Assembly (NCBI GenBank): GCA_025356435.1 | Contig: JANXSY010000179.1 | Coordinates: forward strand, 1 to 47,919 | Reading direction: 5' to 3' | Length of the DNA stretch: 47,919 nt | Source: Isosphaeraceae bacterium | GTDB lineage: Bacteria > Planctomycetota > Planctomycetia > Isosphaerales > Isosphaeraceae | Shown here: one piece after another, positions 9,870-25,282 of the stretch | Layout: each line of letters opens with the position of its first letter | Position numbering within the stretch: position 1 is the stretch's first letter | Program-made: the position numbers and the translations under genes | Notes under the pieces: generated by a model | What the model was told of the DNA's origin: nothing | The model's input: only the letters and a program-made list of their open reading frames with translations | The model's database searches: none

Positions 9870-10367
9870 CTATTTGCGGCCCAACTCCTTATCCGACTGG
9901 GCTTCCATCGCCTTCTTCTTCGCGGGGTATTCAATGACGACGAGTTCCTTGGCGTCGGGGTCGTAGCCGTATTCCTGGTAGTAGGGGAGCATTGGCAGAT
10001 TGATGCCGTCGGGCTTGCCCTTCTTGATGATGAGGTCCATGAACTCTTCGTAAGTAGCGGGCCGCTTGTCGTCGTTAAGGGCCGCGTAGGTGTCCATCTC
10101 CATCTTGACCTTCATCTTGGCGAGGTTCGCCACGGTCGTCCGATAGGCATCGGCCTGGACGGTGATGTAGTCGGTCGCGTGGATCTTGCCGTCGGTCTGT
10201 TTGCCGCCCTTGGCCAGTTCGGGCTTGAGGTTGCGGACCTCCTGGGTCGTCTTGCCGATCGTCTCGCGGGTCTTGAGCTTGGGCTTCGGCTTCTCCTCAT
10301 CGCAGCCGACAACGAGCGCGAAAAGCGGCAGGGCCAACATCACGGCGAGCGTGGGGCGGAACGTCAT
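9870..10367 (-). CDS. Lipoprotein of unknown function
   Basis: The 165-residue product has a lipoprotein signal ending in lipobox LVVGC (Cys22), so the mature protein should be lipid-anchored. The mature part is Lys-rich and helical (KPKPKLKTRETIGKTTQEV) and has a C-terminal small domain with PYYQEYGYDPDAKELVVIEY. That C-terminal pattern recurs in planctomycete exported proteins, but I cannot name it. It ends 14 bases from the convergent response-regulator stop, with no hairpin between. No further function can be read. Confidence 0.75.
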   Translation of the reverse strand: MTFRPTLAVMLALPLFALVVGCDEEKPKPKLKTRETIGKTTQEVRNLKPELAKGGKQTDGKIHATDYITVQADAYRTTVANLAKMKVKMEMDTYAALNDDKRPATYEEFMDLIIKKGKPDGINLPMLPYYQEYGYDPDAKELVVIEYPAKKKAMEAQSDKELGRK

Positions 10368-10413
10368 ATAGGGTACATCCTGGCTTCGGGATAGGAAAAA
10401 GAGGCTTGATCGA

Positions 10414-11010
10414 TCAATCCTGGGGCCAGAGGTCGGCGAGCCGGACGACGAATCCCGGCAGCGCGACGCTCGCGGCCGACTCCTCGCCCGTGACCACCTT
10501 TTCGACCCAGGTATCGCCGTCGCGGACGAGGATCGTCACCCGACGCAGCTCAGGGTCGACGATCCAGTATTCGCGGAGGCCGTAGAGGAGGTATTCCTGC
10601 CGATTGGTGACGTCGTCGCGATATCTCGCCTCTTCGCCTTCCGAGACGACCTCGATAGCGAACGACGCGGGGCGACGGCCGCGAGGGTCTTTCGGCGTCC
10701 CGCGCAGGACGACCGCGACGTCAGGGTTTCGGCCCGAGATCATCGCGGGCATCGTCAGATGAAACTCGCCGGCCCCGCCAAAACGCCTGATGCTCTGGGG
10801 ATTGGCTTGATGATAGGCCGAGAGGGCGAGATAGAAGTGGTAGACGATTTCCCCATGAGGATCGTCCGGGCTATTCGTCACTTCCAATATGCCCCGCGCG
10901 AGTTCATAACGAAACTCGTTCTCGACTTCAGCGTCGAGGTAGTCGTCGAGGCTGATGGCCCGGTCGTGGTCGGCGGGGGTGAGCCGTAAGCGGTCGGTGG
11001 CGGTGGCCAT
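10414..11010 (-). CDS. Uma2 family (DUF820) putative endonuclease-fold protein
   Basis: The 198-residue protein belongs to the Uma2/DUF820 family, whose fold is PD-(D/E)xK nuclease-like and which is expanded in planctomycetes and cyanobacteria. Visible landmarks are SLDDYLDAEVENEFRYELARG at the start, TNSPDDPHGEIVY, RNPDVAVVLRG (metal-binding Asp), FAIEVVSE (Glu) and EYLLYGLREYWIVDPE near the C-terminus. The role of these proteins is not established. The ATG at 11010 has GGGAG ten bases ahead, whereas the frame's earlier ATG at 11046 has none. It lies between a lipoprotein gene and the rpoC terminator. A decayed relative sits between rpoC and rpoB (16400-16720). Confidence 0.85.
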   Translation of the reverse strand: MATATDRLRLTPADHDRAISLDDYLDAEVENEFRYELARGILEVTNSPDDPHGEIVYHFYLALSAYHQANPQSIRRFGGAGEFHLTMPAMISGRNPDVAVVLRGTPKDPRGRRPASFAIEVVSEGEEARYRDDVTNRQEYLLYGLREYWIVDPELRRVTILVRDGDTWVEKVVTGEESAASVALPGFVVRLADLWPQD

Positions 11011-11077
11011 CGTGAGGATACTCCCGGGGTCCGAGGATGATTCCATCTTACTCGACGGGGTATCTGGGAAACAGGAA

Positions 11078-11111
11078 GACCCGCCGTCTCTCGGGTGAGG
11101 GACGGCGGGTC
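11078..11111 (-). terminator. Terminator of rpoC
   Basis: A perfect 11-bp stem GACCCGCCGTC/GACGGCGGGTC with a 12-base loop sits 35 bases past the rpoC stop. On the minus strand it is followed by TTCCTGTTTCCC. It closes the RNA polymerase cluster before the Uma2 gene. Confidence 0.8.
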
Positions 11112-11145
11112 GATTGGTTTTCAGACAGCTAGCGGTGGGCGACGG

Positions 11146-15426
<4,281 letters not shown>

Positions 15427-15625
15427 GAGACACTCTCCTCTGCACGCCCTGGAGCGTAGCGGAAGCGGGATTTGTTCCGGGGGATCGATCGGCGGCTATA
15501 GGACGTCGGGGGCGGTCGAAGATTCGTTATTCCGACGGGGGTCTGTCGCTACCAAGTACGGTTGATATCAATGCAACGAACGCGGTCCAACCCGTCGCTT
15601 TCGCGAGCAGGGTTGCCGCGGACAA

Positions 15626-15661
15626 TCAATCGGTCATCCGAAATCGAGCCTCAAAGCGCAA
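15626..15661 (-). CDS. Candidate 11-codon leader ORF in the rpoC leader
   Basis: A perfect AAGGAGG is placed nine bases before TTG, which opens the frame L/M-RFEARFRMTD then TGA. It could be a leader peptide coupling translation to folding of the rpoC leader. The strength of the Shine-Dalgarno sequence is the only positive evidence; a chance match in a GC-rich hairpin is quite possible. Confidence 0.25.
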   Translation of the reverse strand: MRFEARFRMTD

Positions 15662-15689
15662 GGCCGGCGTCCTCCTTGGCCGGTTTTTT
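15660..15689 (+). terminator. Terminator-like hairpin with T6, oriented plus, inside the rpoC leader
   Basis: On the plus strand, CCGGC (15664-15668) pairs with GCCGG (15679-15683) and the stem can extend with G-U and A-U pairs into the following TTTTTT (15684-15689). No plus-strand gene lies upstream for several kilobases, so it would terminate an unseen antisense or small RNA. Otherwise it is simply a structural element of the minus-strand leader, where the same bases read AAAAAACCGGCC. Confidence 0.4.
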
Positions 15690-15805
15690 GACTCCCAATC
15701 TGCGGGCAGACACGCTCAAGTCGCAATCGCATCGATGTCCCGAGCAGAGCCGGACCCGACTCGAAGCCGTCGCCGCGAGGGGGTCAGTGGAGTCAATACC
15801 AAATA

Positions 15806-15834
15806 ATGATACTCGAATCAATCGAAAACTCCAA
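15806..15834 (-). promoter_or_regulatory. Sigma-70-type promoter for rpoC
   Basis: On the minus strand TTGGAG (-35) is followed by exactly 17 bases and TATCAT (-10), in an AT-rich patch unusual for this region. An overlapping alternative, TTGATT-17-TATTGA, lies just downstream. It sits just past the stop of the acidic-protein gene and points at rpoC. Confidence 0.6.
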
Positions 15835-15882
15835 GAAAAATCCGCTTGACACGTGCGATTTCAAAAACCCGTGCCGATCGGA

Positions 15883-16266
15883 TCATTTCCCGTCCGCGGG
15901 TTTGTGGTCTTCATCCTCGTCCTCGTCCTCATCTTCATCGTCATCATCGAATTCGTCGTCGTCGTCGTCGCCGAGGGAGTCGAGGTCGCCGCTGATCTCG
16001 ATGTCGGCGACTTCGTGGAGATGATAGACCTTGCCGGCCAGAGTGATCTCAGCGTCTTCGAGTGGCGTGACCGAGTCGGGGTCAGTCGCCTCGATGGTCT
16101 TGTCGTAGGCGTCGAGGGTCTTCATCAAGGCCGCCTCGAAATCCTCGGGGCTGACGCCGAGTTCAAGGAGGTCTTCCTCGCGCGGGTTGATCGTGATTTC
16201 GATCTCGCCGTCTTCGTCATGGTCGTGGTCGCAGTTTTCGTCGTGAACGTGTTCGGAGTCGGCCAC
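15883..16266 (-). CDS. Highly acidic His-rich small protein between rpoB and rpoC
   Basis: The 127-residue protein begins with a His/Asp-rich stretch (HVHDENCDHDHDEDGE) suited to metal binding. It continues with a compact middle of about 70 residues (EIEITINPREEDLLELGVSP, then strands LAGKVYHLHEV), and ends in an almost pure Asp/Glu tail of about 25 residues. The tail's (GAC/GAG)n coding appears on the plus strand as tcc/tcg repeats. It has a GTG start preceded by AAGGAGG. No signal peptide is seen. I do not recognise the family. Its place between the genes for beta and beta-prime suggests, but does not show, a link to RNA polymerase, for example as an acidic binding or assembly factor. Confidence 0.7.
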   Translation of the reverse strand: MADSEHVHDENCDHDHDEDGEIEITINPREEDLLELGVSPEDFEAALMKTLDAYDKTIEATDPDSVTPLEDAEITLAGKVYHLHEVADIEISGDLDSLGDDDDDEFDDDDEDEDEDEDEDHKPADGK

Positions 16267-16399
16267 GAGAGCCTCCTTCTAGCTAGGGGAAACTGAATGA
16301 TGTCGCAAGCCATGCCGGCCGAACTCAGCGGAATTCATCCTCGACGAGTTCGGCATTGATTCAGAGTTGGGCGACAGTCTTCTGGAATCCGGACAGGTA

Positions 16400-16720
16400 G
16401 TCTGGTTGTCGCGGAAGGCCCACTCCCGCCAGCGCGGGTGGCCGTCCCGAGCTTCCCTTATCAGGACCGTGACCCGTTCGAGTTACGGATCAATGATCGA
16501 GGATTCGCAGAGGCCGAAGAGGAGATATTCCTCGCGTTTAGCGAGAGAGTCCCGGTCGCAAGCCCGTCTGCCCGCCAAAACCACTTACGTGGCCCAGAGC
16601 CGGAACGCCCCGGACGAGACGGATCAGGCAGAGATGTTGACGGCGGTGGTCGGTTCTCACCTCACACAGGTTGTCTTCGATCGGGCCGTGTGGGTCGTTG
16701 GGACTATCCGTCACGACTGA
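16400..16720 (-). pseudogene. Decayed Uma2 (DUF820) gene
   Basis: Reading the minus strand, 16720-16660 encodes VVTDSPNDPHGPIE, matching TNSPDDPHGEIVY of the intact Uma2 protein at 10414-11010. Further on, in another frame, RDSLAKREEYLLFGL then CESSIIDP-stop-LERVTVLIRE matches RQEYLLYGLREYWIVDPELRRVTILVRD. The TAA at 16483-16485 replaces a sense codon, and at least one frameshift separates the two blocks. The middle, with the catalytic Asp/Glu, is missing or unreadable. This is a clear relic. Confidence 0.8.
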
Positions 16721-16776
16721 CCGCAACCAGGGTGGGGGCAAGTCGGGTCGTCGTACTGGACGTTGGGAGTGGCCAT
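16711..16776 (-). pseudogene. Short remnant with a CPHPGC motif
   Basis: The minus strand encodes MATPNVQYDDPTCPHPGC followed by GQS and a stop, directly before the Uma2 relic. The Cys-Pro-His-Pro-Gly-Cys motif looks like the start of a small metal-binding domain. Either it is a 21-codon orphan or, more likely, the N-terminal stump of a second broken gene joined to the Uma2 debris by deletion. Confidence 0.35.
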
Positions 16777-16891
16777 CGTTCGGAAACCGCACTCGCGATA
16801 GAAGCGGTTCAAACGCGCGACCTCAGCCTTGAGAGGGGGAAGGCACGTGCAGCATGAAGGGTCTCCGCGCAGACCAATCAATCACGACCGA

Positions 16892-16922
16892 CCCGGCTCC
16901 CCCCTTGTATGGAGGAGCCGGG
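16892..16922 (-). terminator. Hairpin after rpoB
   Basis: CCCGGCTCC (16892-16900) pairs with GGAGCCGGG (16914-16922) around a 13-base loop, 19 bases past the rpoB stop. No T-run follows on the minus strand (TCGGTCGTGATTG), so it may attenuate or protect the 3' end. It fits with rpoC being transcribed separately. Confidence 0.55.
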
Positions 16923-16940
16923 CCGTCGGGAATCATCGCG

Positions 16941-20648
<3,708 letters not shown>

Positions 20649-20999
20649 GAAGTGTCAGGCTCCTCGGTAAATCAGATAGGAAGCGCGGACCTGCGGCGAG
20701 GCGGGGACGCCGTGGATGCCATCAACGCGTGACCGTGAACAATCCCCAAGCGACGGTCGTCGCCGAGGGTAGGGTCGCGGTAAGGCCGTTCCAAGGAAAA
20801 GAGTCAGGTCGGGGAGATTGGTGACCGCTCGGATCGGGGCCAAACCCGGTGAATCACGCTCGGTCGTCTCGAATCGAACAACATCGGAGAGGCGATACCC
20901 TTGTGCAACCCGTGCGCGTCAAGGGAGCCCCGGCATAACCCCCGGCGAGGGGCGACAATGTCGGGGCCAACATAAGTAGTCTAGGCGCGAGATCAAGCG
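20649..20999 (-). other. rplL-rpoB spacer and rpoB leader
   Basis: About 350 bases with no gene lie between the rplL hairpin and rpoB. On the minus strand TTGACG at 20917-20922 is a plausible -35, but the matching -10 (GGTATC at 17 bases) is poor. In many bacteria this spacer holds an attenuator and RNase-processing site; the length allows that but I see no specific element. Confidence 0.35.
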
Positions 21000-21033
21000 G
21001 ACTTCCGGCGAGCCGCGAGGCCCGCCGGAAGTC
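21000..21033 (-). terminator. Hairpin after rplL (possible attenuator)
   Basis: GACTTCCGGCG (21000-21010) pairs perfectly with CGCCGGAAGTC (21023-21033), 11 bases past the rplL stop. The minus-strand continuation CGCTTGATCTCG lacks a T-run. Its position matches the partial terminator known between rplL and rpoB in E. coli. Confidence 0.6.
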
Positions 21034-21044
21034 GAGTCGAAATC

Positions 21045-21440
21045 TTACTTGATCTTGACAGTGGCACCGGCGTCTTCGAGTTCCTTCTTGAGCTTTTCGG
21101 CGTCTTCCTTCGAGACTCCGACTTTGACCGCCTTCGGAGCGGCTTCGACGGCATCCTTGGCTTCCTTGAGGCCGAGACCGGTGGCCGCACGAACAACCTT
21201 GATGACGTTGATCTTGTTGGGACCAACGGCTTCGAGGCAGACGTCGAACTCGGTCTGAACGGCAACCGGTTCGGCGGGACCGGCGGCAACGGCAGGGCCG
21301 GCGATGACGGCGGCGGCGGCGGCCTTGATACCGTGGACGTCTTCAAGGTAATCGCCGAGGGCCTTGGCCTCGAGGACGGTGAGCTTGACGATCGAGTCGC
21401 CGAGGGTCTGGATGTTTTCGGCGTAGGTGGCGGTGGACAT
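21045..21440 (-). CDS. rplL: 50S ribosomal protein L7/L12
   Basis: The 131-residue stalk protein has the N-terminal dimerisation part ([20 protein letters not shown]), an Ala/Pro/Gly-rich hinge, and the C-terminal factor-binding domain with [20 protein letters not shown] and [12 protein letters not shown]. It recruits translational GTPases to the ribosome, working with L10. The start at 21440 gives the normal length; the longer frame upstream is not family-like. It follows rplJ after a 163-base gap. Confidence 0.96.
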   Translation of the reverse strand: MSTATYAENIQTLGDSIVKLTVLEAKALGDYLEDVHGIKAAAAAVIAGPAVAAGPAEPVAVQTEFDVCLEAVGPNKINVIKVVRAATGLGLKEAKDAVEAAPKAVKVGVSKEDAEKLKKELEDAGATVKIK

Positions 21441-21603
21441 GGTGATTCGTATCCTTTCCAGGTCAGGCGCGATCGAGCGCCGCGGGTTCGGTAAGTTCTC
21501 GGTGCATCGCGGAGATCGCACCTTAACGGATGAATTTATCGAGGGATCGAGAGGCGGAAACAGTTATCTCAGGACGACGGCCAGGGAGGCCTCGGTCCGC
21601 TGG

Positions 21604-22206
21604 TCAGCTCGCTTCGGCCGGTGCGGAGGTTTCGGCGTCACCCTCAGCGGTCGGCGCGGCTTCGGCCTCGGTCTCAACCTCGTCTTCCGATTCCGGGGCC
21701 CCTTCGGACAGCGTCTTGAGCTGACCGAGGAGACCGCTCGCGGGAGCATTGGCCAGCGAGACGATCCGTTGTGCCGGGCTCATCGCCAGGTTCACGATCC
21801 GTCCAAGCAAAGCCTCACGGCTCGGCAATTTGGTGATCTCTTCGACCTGGGCGGGAGTGATCACCGTCCCGTCGACCGCACCACCCTTGATCTCGGGCTT
21901 CTTGAGCTTCTTGACCTGGGCGGAGATTTCCTTGGCGAGTTCGGCCGGACCGGCTCCCCCCCAAATCGCGACGGACGGACCGGCGAGATAGGTCGCGAGT
22001 CCACCCATTCCCATCTCGTCAAAGACGCGACGAGCGAGGGTGTTTCGCAGGGTCCGGACCTTGATCTTCTTCTTGCGAAGATCCATCCGGAACTTGTGCT
22101 CGGAGACCGCATCCAGACCCTTGAAGTCGAGAATCAGGACCGAGGTCGCACCATCGAGGTCGGTGCGGAACTGGTCCATCATCATTTCTTTGACGTACTT
22201 GCTCAT
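21604..22206 (-). CDS. rplJ: 50S ribosomal protein L10, with acidic C-terminal extension
   Basis: The 200-residue stalk base protein anchors L7/L12 to 23S rRNA. The rRNA-binding N-terminal domain is canonical (SVLILDFKGLDAVSEHKFR, VRTLRNTLARRV), and the C-terminal helix that binds L12 dimers follows (about 150-172). After it comes an extra tail of about 30 residues rich in Glu and Ala (ESEDEVETEAEAAPTAEGDA), longer than in E. coli L10 (165 residues). GGGAG lies ten bases before the ATG. Confidence 0.95.
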   Translation of the reverse strand: MSKYVKEMMMDQFRTDLDGATSVLILDFKGLDAVSEHKFRMDLRKKKIKVRTLRNTLARRVFDEMGMGGLATYLAGPSVAIWGGAGPAELAKEISAQVKKLKKPEIKGGAVDGTVITPAQVEEITKLPSREALLGRIVNLAMSPAQRIVSLANAPASGLLGQLKTLSEGAPESEDEVETEAEAAPTAEGDAETSAPAEAS

Positions 22207-22239
22207 ACTCGAATCGCTCCCGTTTCGAGGCCACCCGCG

Positions 22240-22920
22240 TCAGGCGATGACCCGGATGCCGGGACTCATCGTGGCCGAGATGGTGATCGACCGAATGTAA
22301 GTCCCTTTGGCGGCCGGCGGCTTGACCGTACGCAAGTGGTTCAGGAACGTCTGGATGTTTTCTAGGAGCTCGGTCTCGCTAAAGCTCAGCTTGCCGACTG
22401 GAGCAGCAACATTGCCACCCTTGTCGTTGCGGAACTCGATCTTGCCCGCCTTGAACTCACGGACGCCCGAGGCGATGTCCGTGGTCACGGTTCCGGATCG
22501 GGGCGAGGGCATCAGGCCGCGAGGGCCGAGGATACGCCCGAGCGGGCCGACGACGCCCATCATGTCCGGGGTCGCAAGGGCCACGTCAAAGTCCATGAAG
22601 CCGGCCTTGATCCTCTGAGCGAGGTCGTCGCCGCCGACAATGTCCGCACCGGCCGCGGTCGCCTTCTCAGCGTTCTCGCCTTGGGCGAAAACCGCGACAC
22701 GGACCGTCTTACCGATGCCGTGAGGCAGAGCCACCGAGCCTCGGACGTTCTGGTCGCTCTGACGTGGGTCGATACCCAGGTTGGTCGAGACCTCGACCGA
22801 CTGGTTGAACTTCGTCGTGTTGAACAGCTTAAGTTGCTTGAGGGCGTCGACAAGCGGAATCGGTTCGACCGATTTCACTTTCCCGCTCAAGGCTCGAAAG
22901 CGCTTCGATTGATAGCGCAA
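22240..22920 (-). CDS. rplA: 50S ribosomal protein L1, TTG start
   Basis: The 226-residue L1 stalk protein binds 23S rRNA and usually represses its own operon. Motifs: KFNQSVEVSTNLGIDPR, VRGSVALPHGIGKTVRVAVF, GRILGPRGLMPSP and GTVTTDIASGV. No ATG lies near the family N-terminus. TTG at 22920 is preceded by AAGGAG with seven bases between, and gives LRYQSKRFRALSGKV, so TTG is the likely start. The frame runs open upstream to 23016 without family similarity. Confidence 0.95.
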   Translation of the reverse strand: MRYQSKRFRALSGKVKSVEPIPLVDALKQLKLFNTTKFNQSVEVSTNLGIDPRQSDQNVRGSVALPHGIGKTVRVAVFAQGENAEKATAAGADIVGGDDLAQRIKAGFMDFDVALATPDMMGVVGPLGRILGPRGLMPSPRSGTVTTDIASGVREFKAGKIEFRNDKGGNVAAPVGKLSFSETELLENIQTFLNHLRTVKPPAAKGTYIRSITISATMSPGIRVIA

Positions 22921-23126
22921 GATCGCGCTCCTTTCAGGAGGGCTGCCGCCTGGGGTGGACAGGACTCGGATCGGAGGGTCTCGCCCGACATCGTCGGAAG
23001 ACGCCCCGCTCCACAACCAGCGGGCGGTCGCGCTGGCGGTCCCAACACGTCAGGGCGGCCGAAGCCGCCCTTGATTTCATTCTGGGTCAAACGAAATTGT
23101 GCGGCGGGAGTTGACCCCCGGACCGA

Positions 23127-23552
23127 TCAATCCTTGATATCGACGCCCATGCTCCGAGCCGTGCCGGCGATGACGCGGCAGGCGTGCTCGATGTCGCGGG
23201 CGTTAAGGTCTTGGAACTTGGTCTCAGCGATCTTCTTGACCTGGTCCATCGTGACCGTGGCCACTTTGACTTTATGCGGTTCGGCCGAACCCGACGCAAT
23301 CCCTGCAGCCTGCTTCAGCAAGACGGCGGCCGGCGGGCTCTTGGTGATGAATTCGAACGATCGGTCGGAATAGATCGTGATCTCGACCGGGATCGTCGTC
23401 CCCTTCATGTCCTTCGTGCGGTCGTTGAACTGCATGACGAACTGGCCGATGTTAACGCCATGCTGACCGAGCGCGGGGCCGACGGGCGGGGCAGGGGTCG
23501 CCTGTCCGCCGGGACACTGCAATTTCACCTTCGCCGTCATCACCTTCGCCAT
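23127..23552 (-). CDS. rplK: 50S ribosomal protein L11
   Basis: The 141-residue L11 has the usual length and motifs: [20 protein letters not shown] (substrate of PrmA-type methylation and thiostrepton-region proline helix), [13 protein letters not shown] and GTARSMGV near the end. It forms the GTPase-associated centre with 23S rRNA. CGGAG seven bases before the ATG at 23552 supports the start. It lies between nusG and rplA as in most bacteria. Confidence 0.97.
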   Translation of the reverse strand: MAKVMTAKVKLQCPGGQATPAPPVGPALGQHGVNIGQFVMQFNDRTKDMKGTTIPVEITIYSDRSFEFITKSPPAAVLLKQAAGIASGSAEPHKVKVATVTMDQVKKIAETKFQDLNARDIEHACRVIAGTARSMGVDIKD

Positions 23553-23638
23553 CGCAATACTCCGTCCGCACCAGAGGTCCGAATCATCCCAACCCGGCAT
23601 GAGCCTTGAGGTTGTTAGTCGACGCCGCTGATGACGTG

Positions 23639-24334
23639 TTAGATCCGTTCCACTTGCCAGTATTCGAGATCAACCGGCGTGGGCCGGTTGAAGATGATGA
23701 GCATGACCTTGACGAGACCGCGCGTCTCGATGACTTCCTCGACCGTTCCCTCGAAGTTCTCGAACGGTCCTTCCTTGATCTTCACCCGGTCGCCACGCTC
23801 GACGTTGATCTTGATCGTCGTCGGCTTCTCGTCCTTGGAGGTCTGCTCCCCGAGCATCTTCTCGACCTCGTCGATCGACATCTTCGACGGCGTGCCATGT
23901 GCCCCGACGAAGTCGCCGACCCCGGGTGTCTCGCGGACGGTAAACCAGGTCTTCTCGTTCAACTCCATCTCGACCATGATATAGCCGGGATAGGTCTTAC
24001 GCTCGATCGTCCGCTTCTTGTTGTTGCGGATCTCAATGGTCTTCTCGGTCGGAACGACGATCCGTCCGAAAAAGCGCTGAAGACCCTGGATCTTGACTCG
24101 ACGTTCGAGAGCGTCACGAATCGTATCTTCGCGGCTGCTCTGAACTTTGAGTACGTACCAGACGAGTAGGGGCGGGGGATCTTCTTCGTCGGCGATGGGA
24201 GGTGGAGAAGGCGGAGCGATGGAGACATGCCTACCCGCGTCGGCGCCGGGTTGGCCTCCGTCGGGAGTCTGTTCCTCGACGTCCGAAGCGGAGGCGTCGG
24301 TTGAGTCAGGTGTTTTTTCGGTCGAATGGTTCAT
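23639..24334 (-). CDS. nusG: Transcription elongation/antitermination factor NusG, N-terminally extended
   Basis: The 231-residue protein has a NusG NGN domain (from [20 protein letters not shown], about 57-165, with [12 protein letters not shown]) and a C-terminal KOW domain ([20 protein letters not shown]). NusG binds RNA polymerase, suppresses pausing, and links to Rho or S10. About 56 residues precede the NGN domain here: a low-complexity Ser/Glu/Pro-rich acidic segment, whereas E. coli NusG starts almost at the domain. The ribosome-binding site of the ATG at 24334 is weak, so a later start cannot be excluded. Confidence 0.95.
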   Translation of the reverse strand: MNHSTEKTPDSTDASASDVEEQTPDGGQPGADAGRHVSIAPPSPPPIADEEDPPPLLVWYVLKVQSSREDTIRDALERRVKIQGLQRFFGRIVVPTEKTIEIRNNKKRTIERKTYPGYIMVEMELNEKTWFTVRETPGVGDFVGAHGTPSKMSIDEVEKMLGEQTSKDEKPTTIKINVERGDRVKIKEGPFENFEGTVEEVIETRGLVKVMLIIFNRPTPVDLEYWQVERI

Positions 24335-24461
24335 GCCGGGCCAGTGACTGAAAACGGTGGGTGTCGGTCGGGATCAACGGAAACCGGAACGTCATCGACG
24401 AGATCAAGGGGAAGACATGAATTTGACATTCAGCGCCATCCCCGACCGTCGCCCTCATCGA

Positions 24462-24989
24462 TCAGGCGTTAGAGCCCAGGTCGCTCGTGTCGACAAACCT
24501 CAAAACACCGATGAGTTTGAGCAAGAATTGCCAGAGGAAGTCGACGCCGAAGAGGAAAACGGCCATGAGGGTCACGGTGATGAGGACGACGAGGGTCGCC
24601 CGTTTCAGCTCGGCGCGACTCGTCCAAGAGACCTTATTCATCTCCGCTTCGGTGGCAATCAAGAACTCGACGAACGGCGGGAATTCGACGACCCGGTAGA
24701 CGACCCAAGCAAGCAAAGCCCCCACGATCGCGGGAACGGCGAGTTGCGTAGTCTTCGGATAATCGCCCAAGGCATAATAAACCTGGACGAGTCCGAGAAC
24801 GAGAACAATGCCGAGAGCGATCGCGGTAAGGCGACGGGCCATGCGACCCTGAAGCGGCTTTACGCGTCCTGTTCGGAGGAAGTTTGCGAAGAAAAAGCCG
24901 ATCTGGCCGCTCTTCACCGTCCCGCCCGAACCACCCTTGACCGCCTTGGACGGCGGCGAGATCGACGCTCCGTCTTTCACTTTGCCCAT
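24462..24989 (-). CDS. secE: Preprotein translocase subunit SecE, extended form
   Basis: The 175-residue SecE has a basic Gly/Lys-rich N-terminus, two extra transmembrane helices (about 54-75 ALGIVLVLGLVQVYYALG and 83-100), the conserved amphipathic EFLIATEAEMNKVSWTSRAE, then the essential last helix. It is therefore three-helix like E. coli SecE, not the one-helix form of most bacteria. GAGG stands five bases ahead of the ATG at 24989; the frame extends upstream into tRNA-Trp without sense. It clamps SecY in the cytoplasmic membrane. Confidence 0.94.
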   Translation of the reverse strand: MGKVKDGASISPPSKAVKGGSGGTVKSGQIGFFFANFLRTGRVKPLQGRMARRLTAIALGIVLVLGLVQVYYALGDYPKTTQLAVPAIVGALLAWVVYRVVEFPPFVEFLIATEAEMNKVSWTSRAELKRATLVVLITVTLMAVFLFGVDFLWQFLLKLIGVLRFVDTSDLGSNA

Positions 24990-25103
24990 AACACCCTCAT
25001 AAAGACCGGCGTGTCGCGCGGCATGCGGACCCAGTCGGGCCAACCACTGGTGAACCGCGACACGGCCCTCTTCGTCTGGCTCTGACCAACACTGTCGATC
25101 GAA

Positions 25104-25176
25104 CACGAGCGGAGGGAATCGAACCCCCAACCGCCGGTTTTGGAGACCGGAACTCTACCAGTTGAGCTACGCTCGT
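25104..25176 (-). tRNA. tRNA-Trp (CCA)
   Basis: A full cloverleaf with acceptor ACGAGCG/CGCTCGT, D-arm TAGCTCAACTGGTAGAG, anticodon stem CCGGT/ACCGG with loop CTCCAAA (anticodon CCA), and T-arm GGGGGTTCGATTCCC. The discriminator is G. The 3' CCA is not encoded. It lies between rpmG and secE, as in several other phyla. Confidence 0.97.
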
Positions 25177-25282
25177 AACGGTCTAAAGATCCATCCGTGA
25201 ACTTGAAAGTGAAGCTCGACAACGTCAAAGGACAATCCCGAGTAGCAATCTCGCCACACGGGCTGTCCCAAACGTTATCAAA

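Larger units (their letters stand above)
15427..15799 (-). other. Predicted long rpoC leader (5' untranslated region)
   Basis: If the promoter at 15806-15834 is used, rpoC mRNA carries about 370 nt before its start codon. Within it the minus strand shows a perfect AAGGAGG (15671-15677), nine bases later TTG followed by an 11-codon frame ending in TGA (15626-15661), and GC-rich inverted repeats around 15659-15683. No gene of normal size is visible. Leader regulation of rpoC is inference. Confidence 0.45.
16267..16940. other. rpoB to acidic-gene spacer filled with gene debris
   Basis: About 670 bases hold no intact gene. The recognisable contents are a decayed Uma2 gene, a short Cys/His-containing remnant next to it, and the rpoB terminator hairpin. 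The remaining bases, about 16270-16400 and 16780-16890, show nothing recognisable. Confidence 0.6.

Noticed and set aside
15845..15873. Plus-strand TTGACA as a promoter
   Set aside because: The hexamer is perfect, but the position 17 bases later is GC-rich with no -10 match, and no plus-strand gene follows.
15900..15975. Simple-sequence tcc/tcg repeat as a microsatellite
   Set aside because: It is the complement of Asp/Glu codons in the acidic tail of a real gene, so it is explained by coding.
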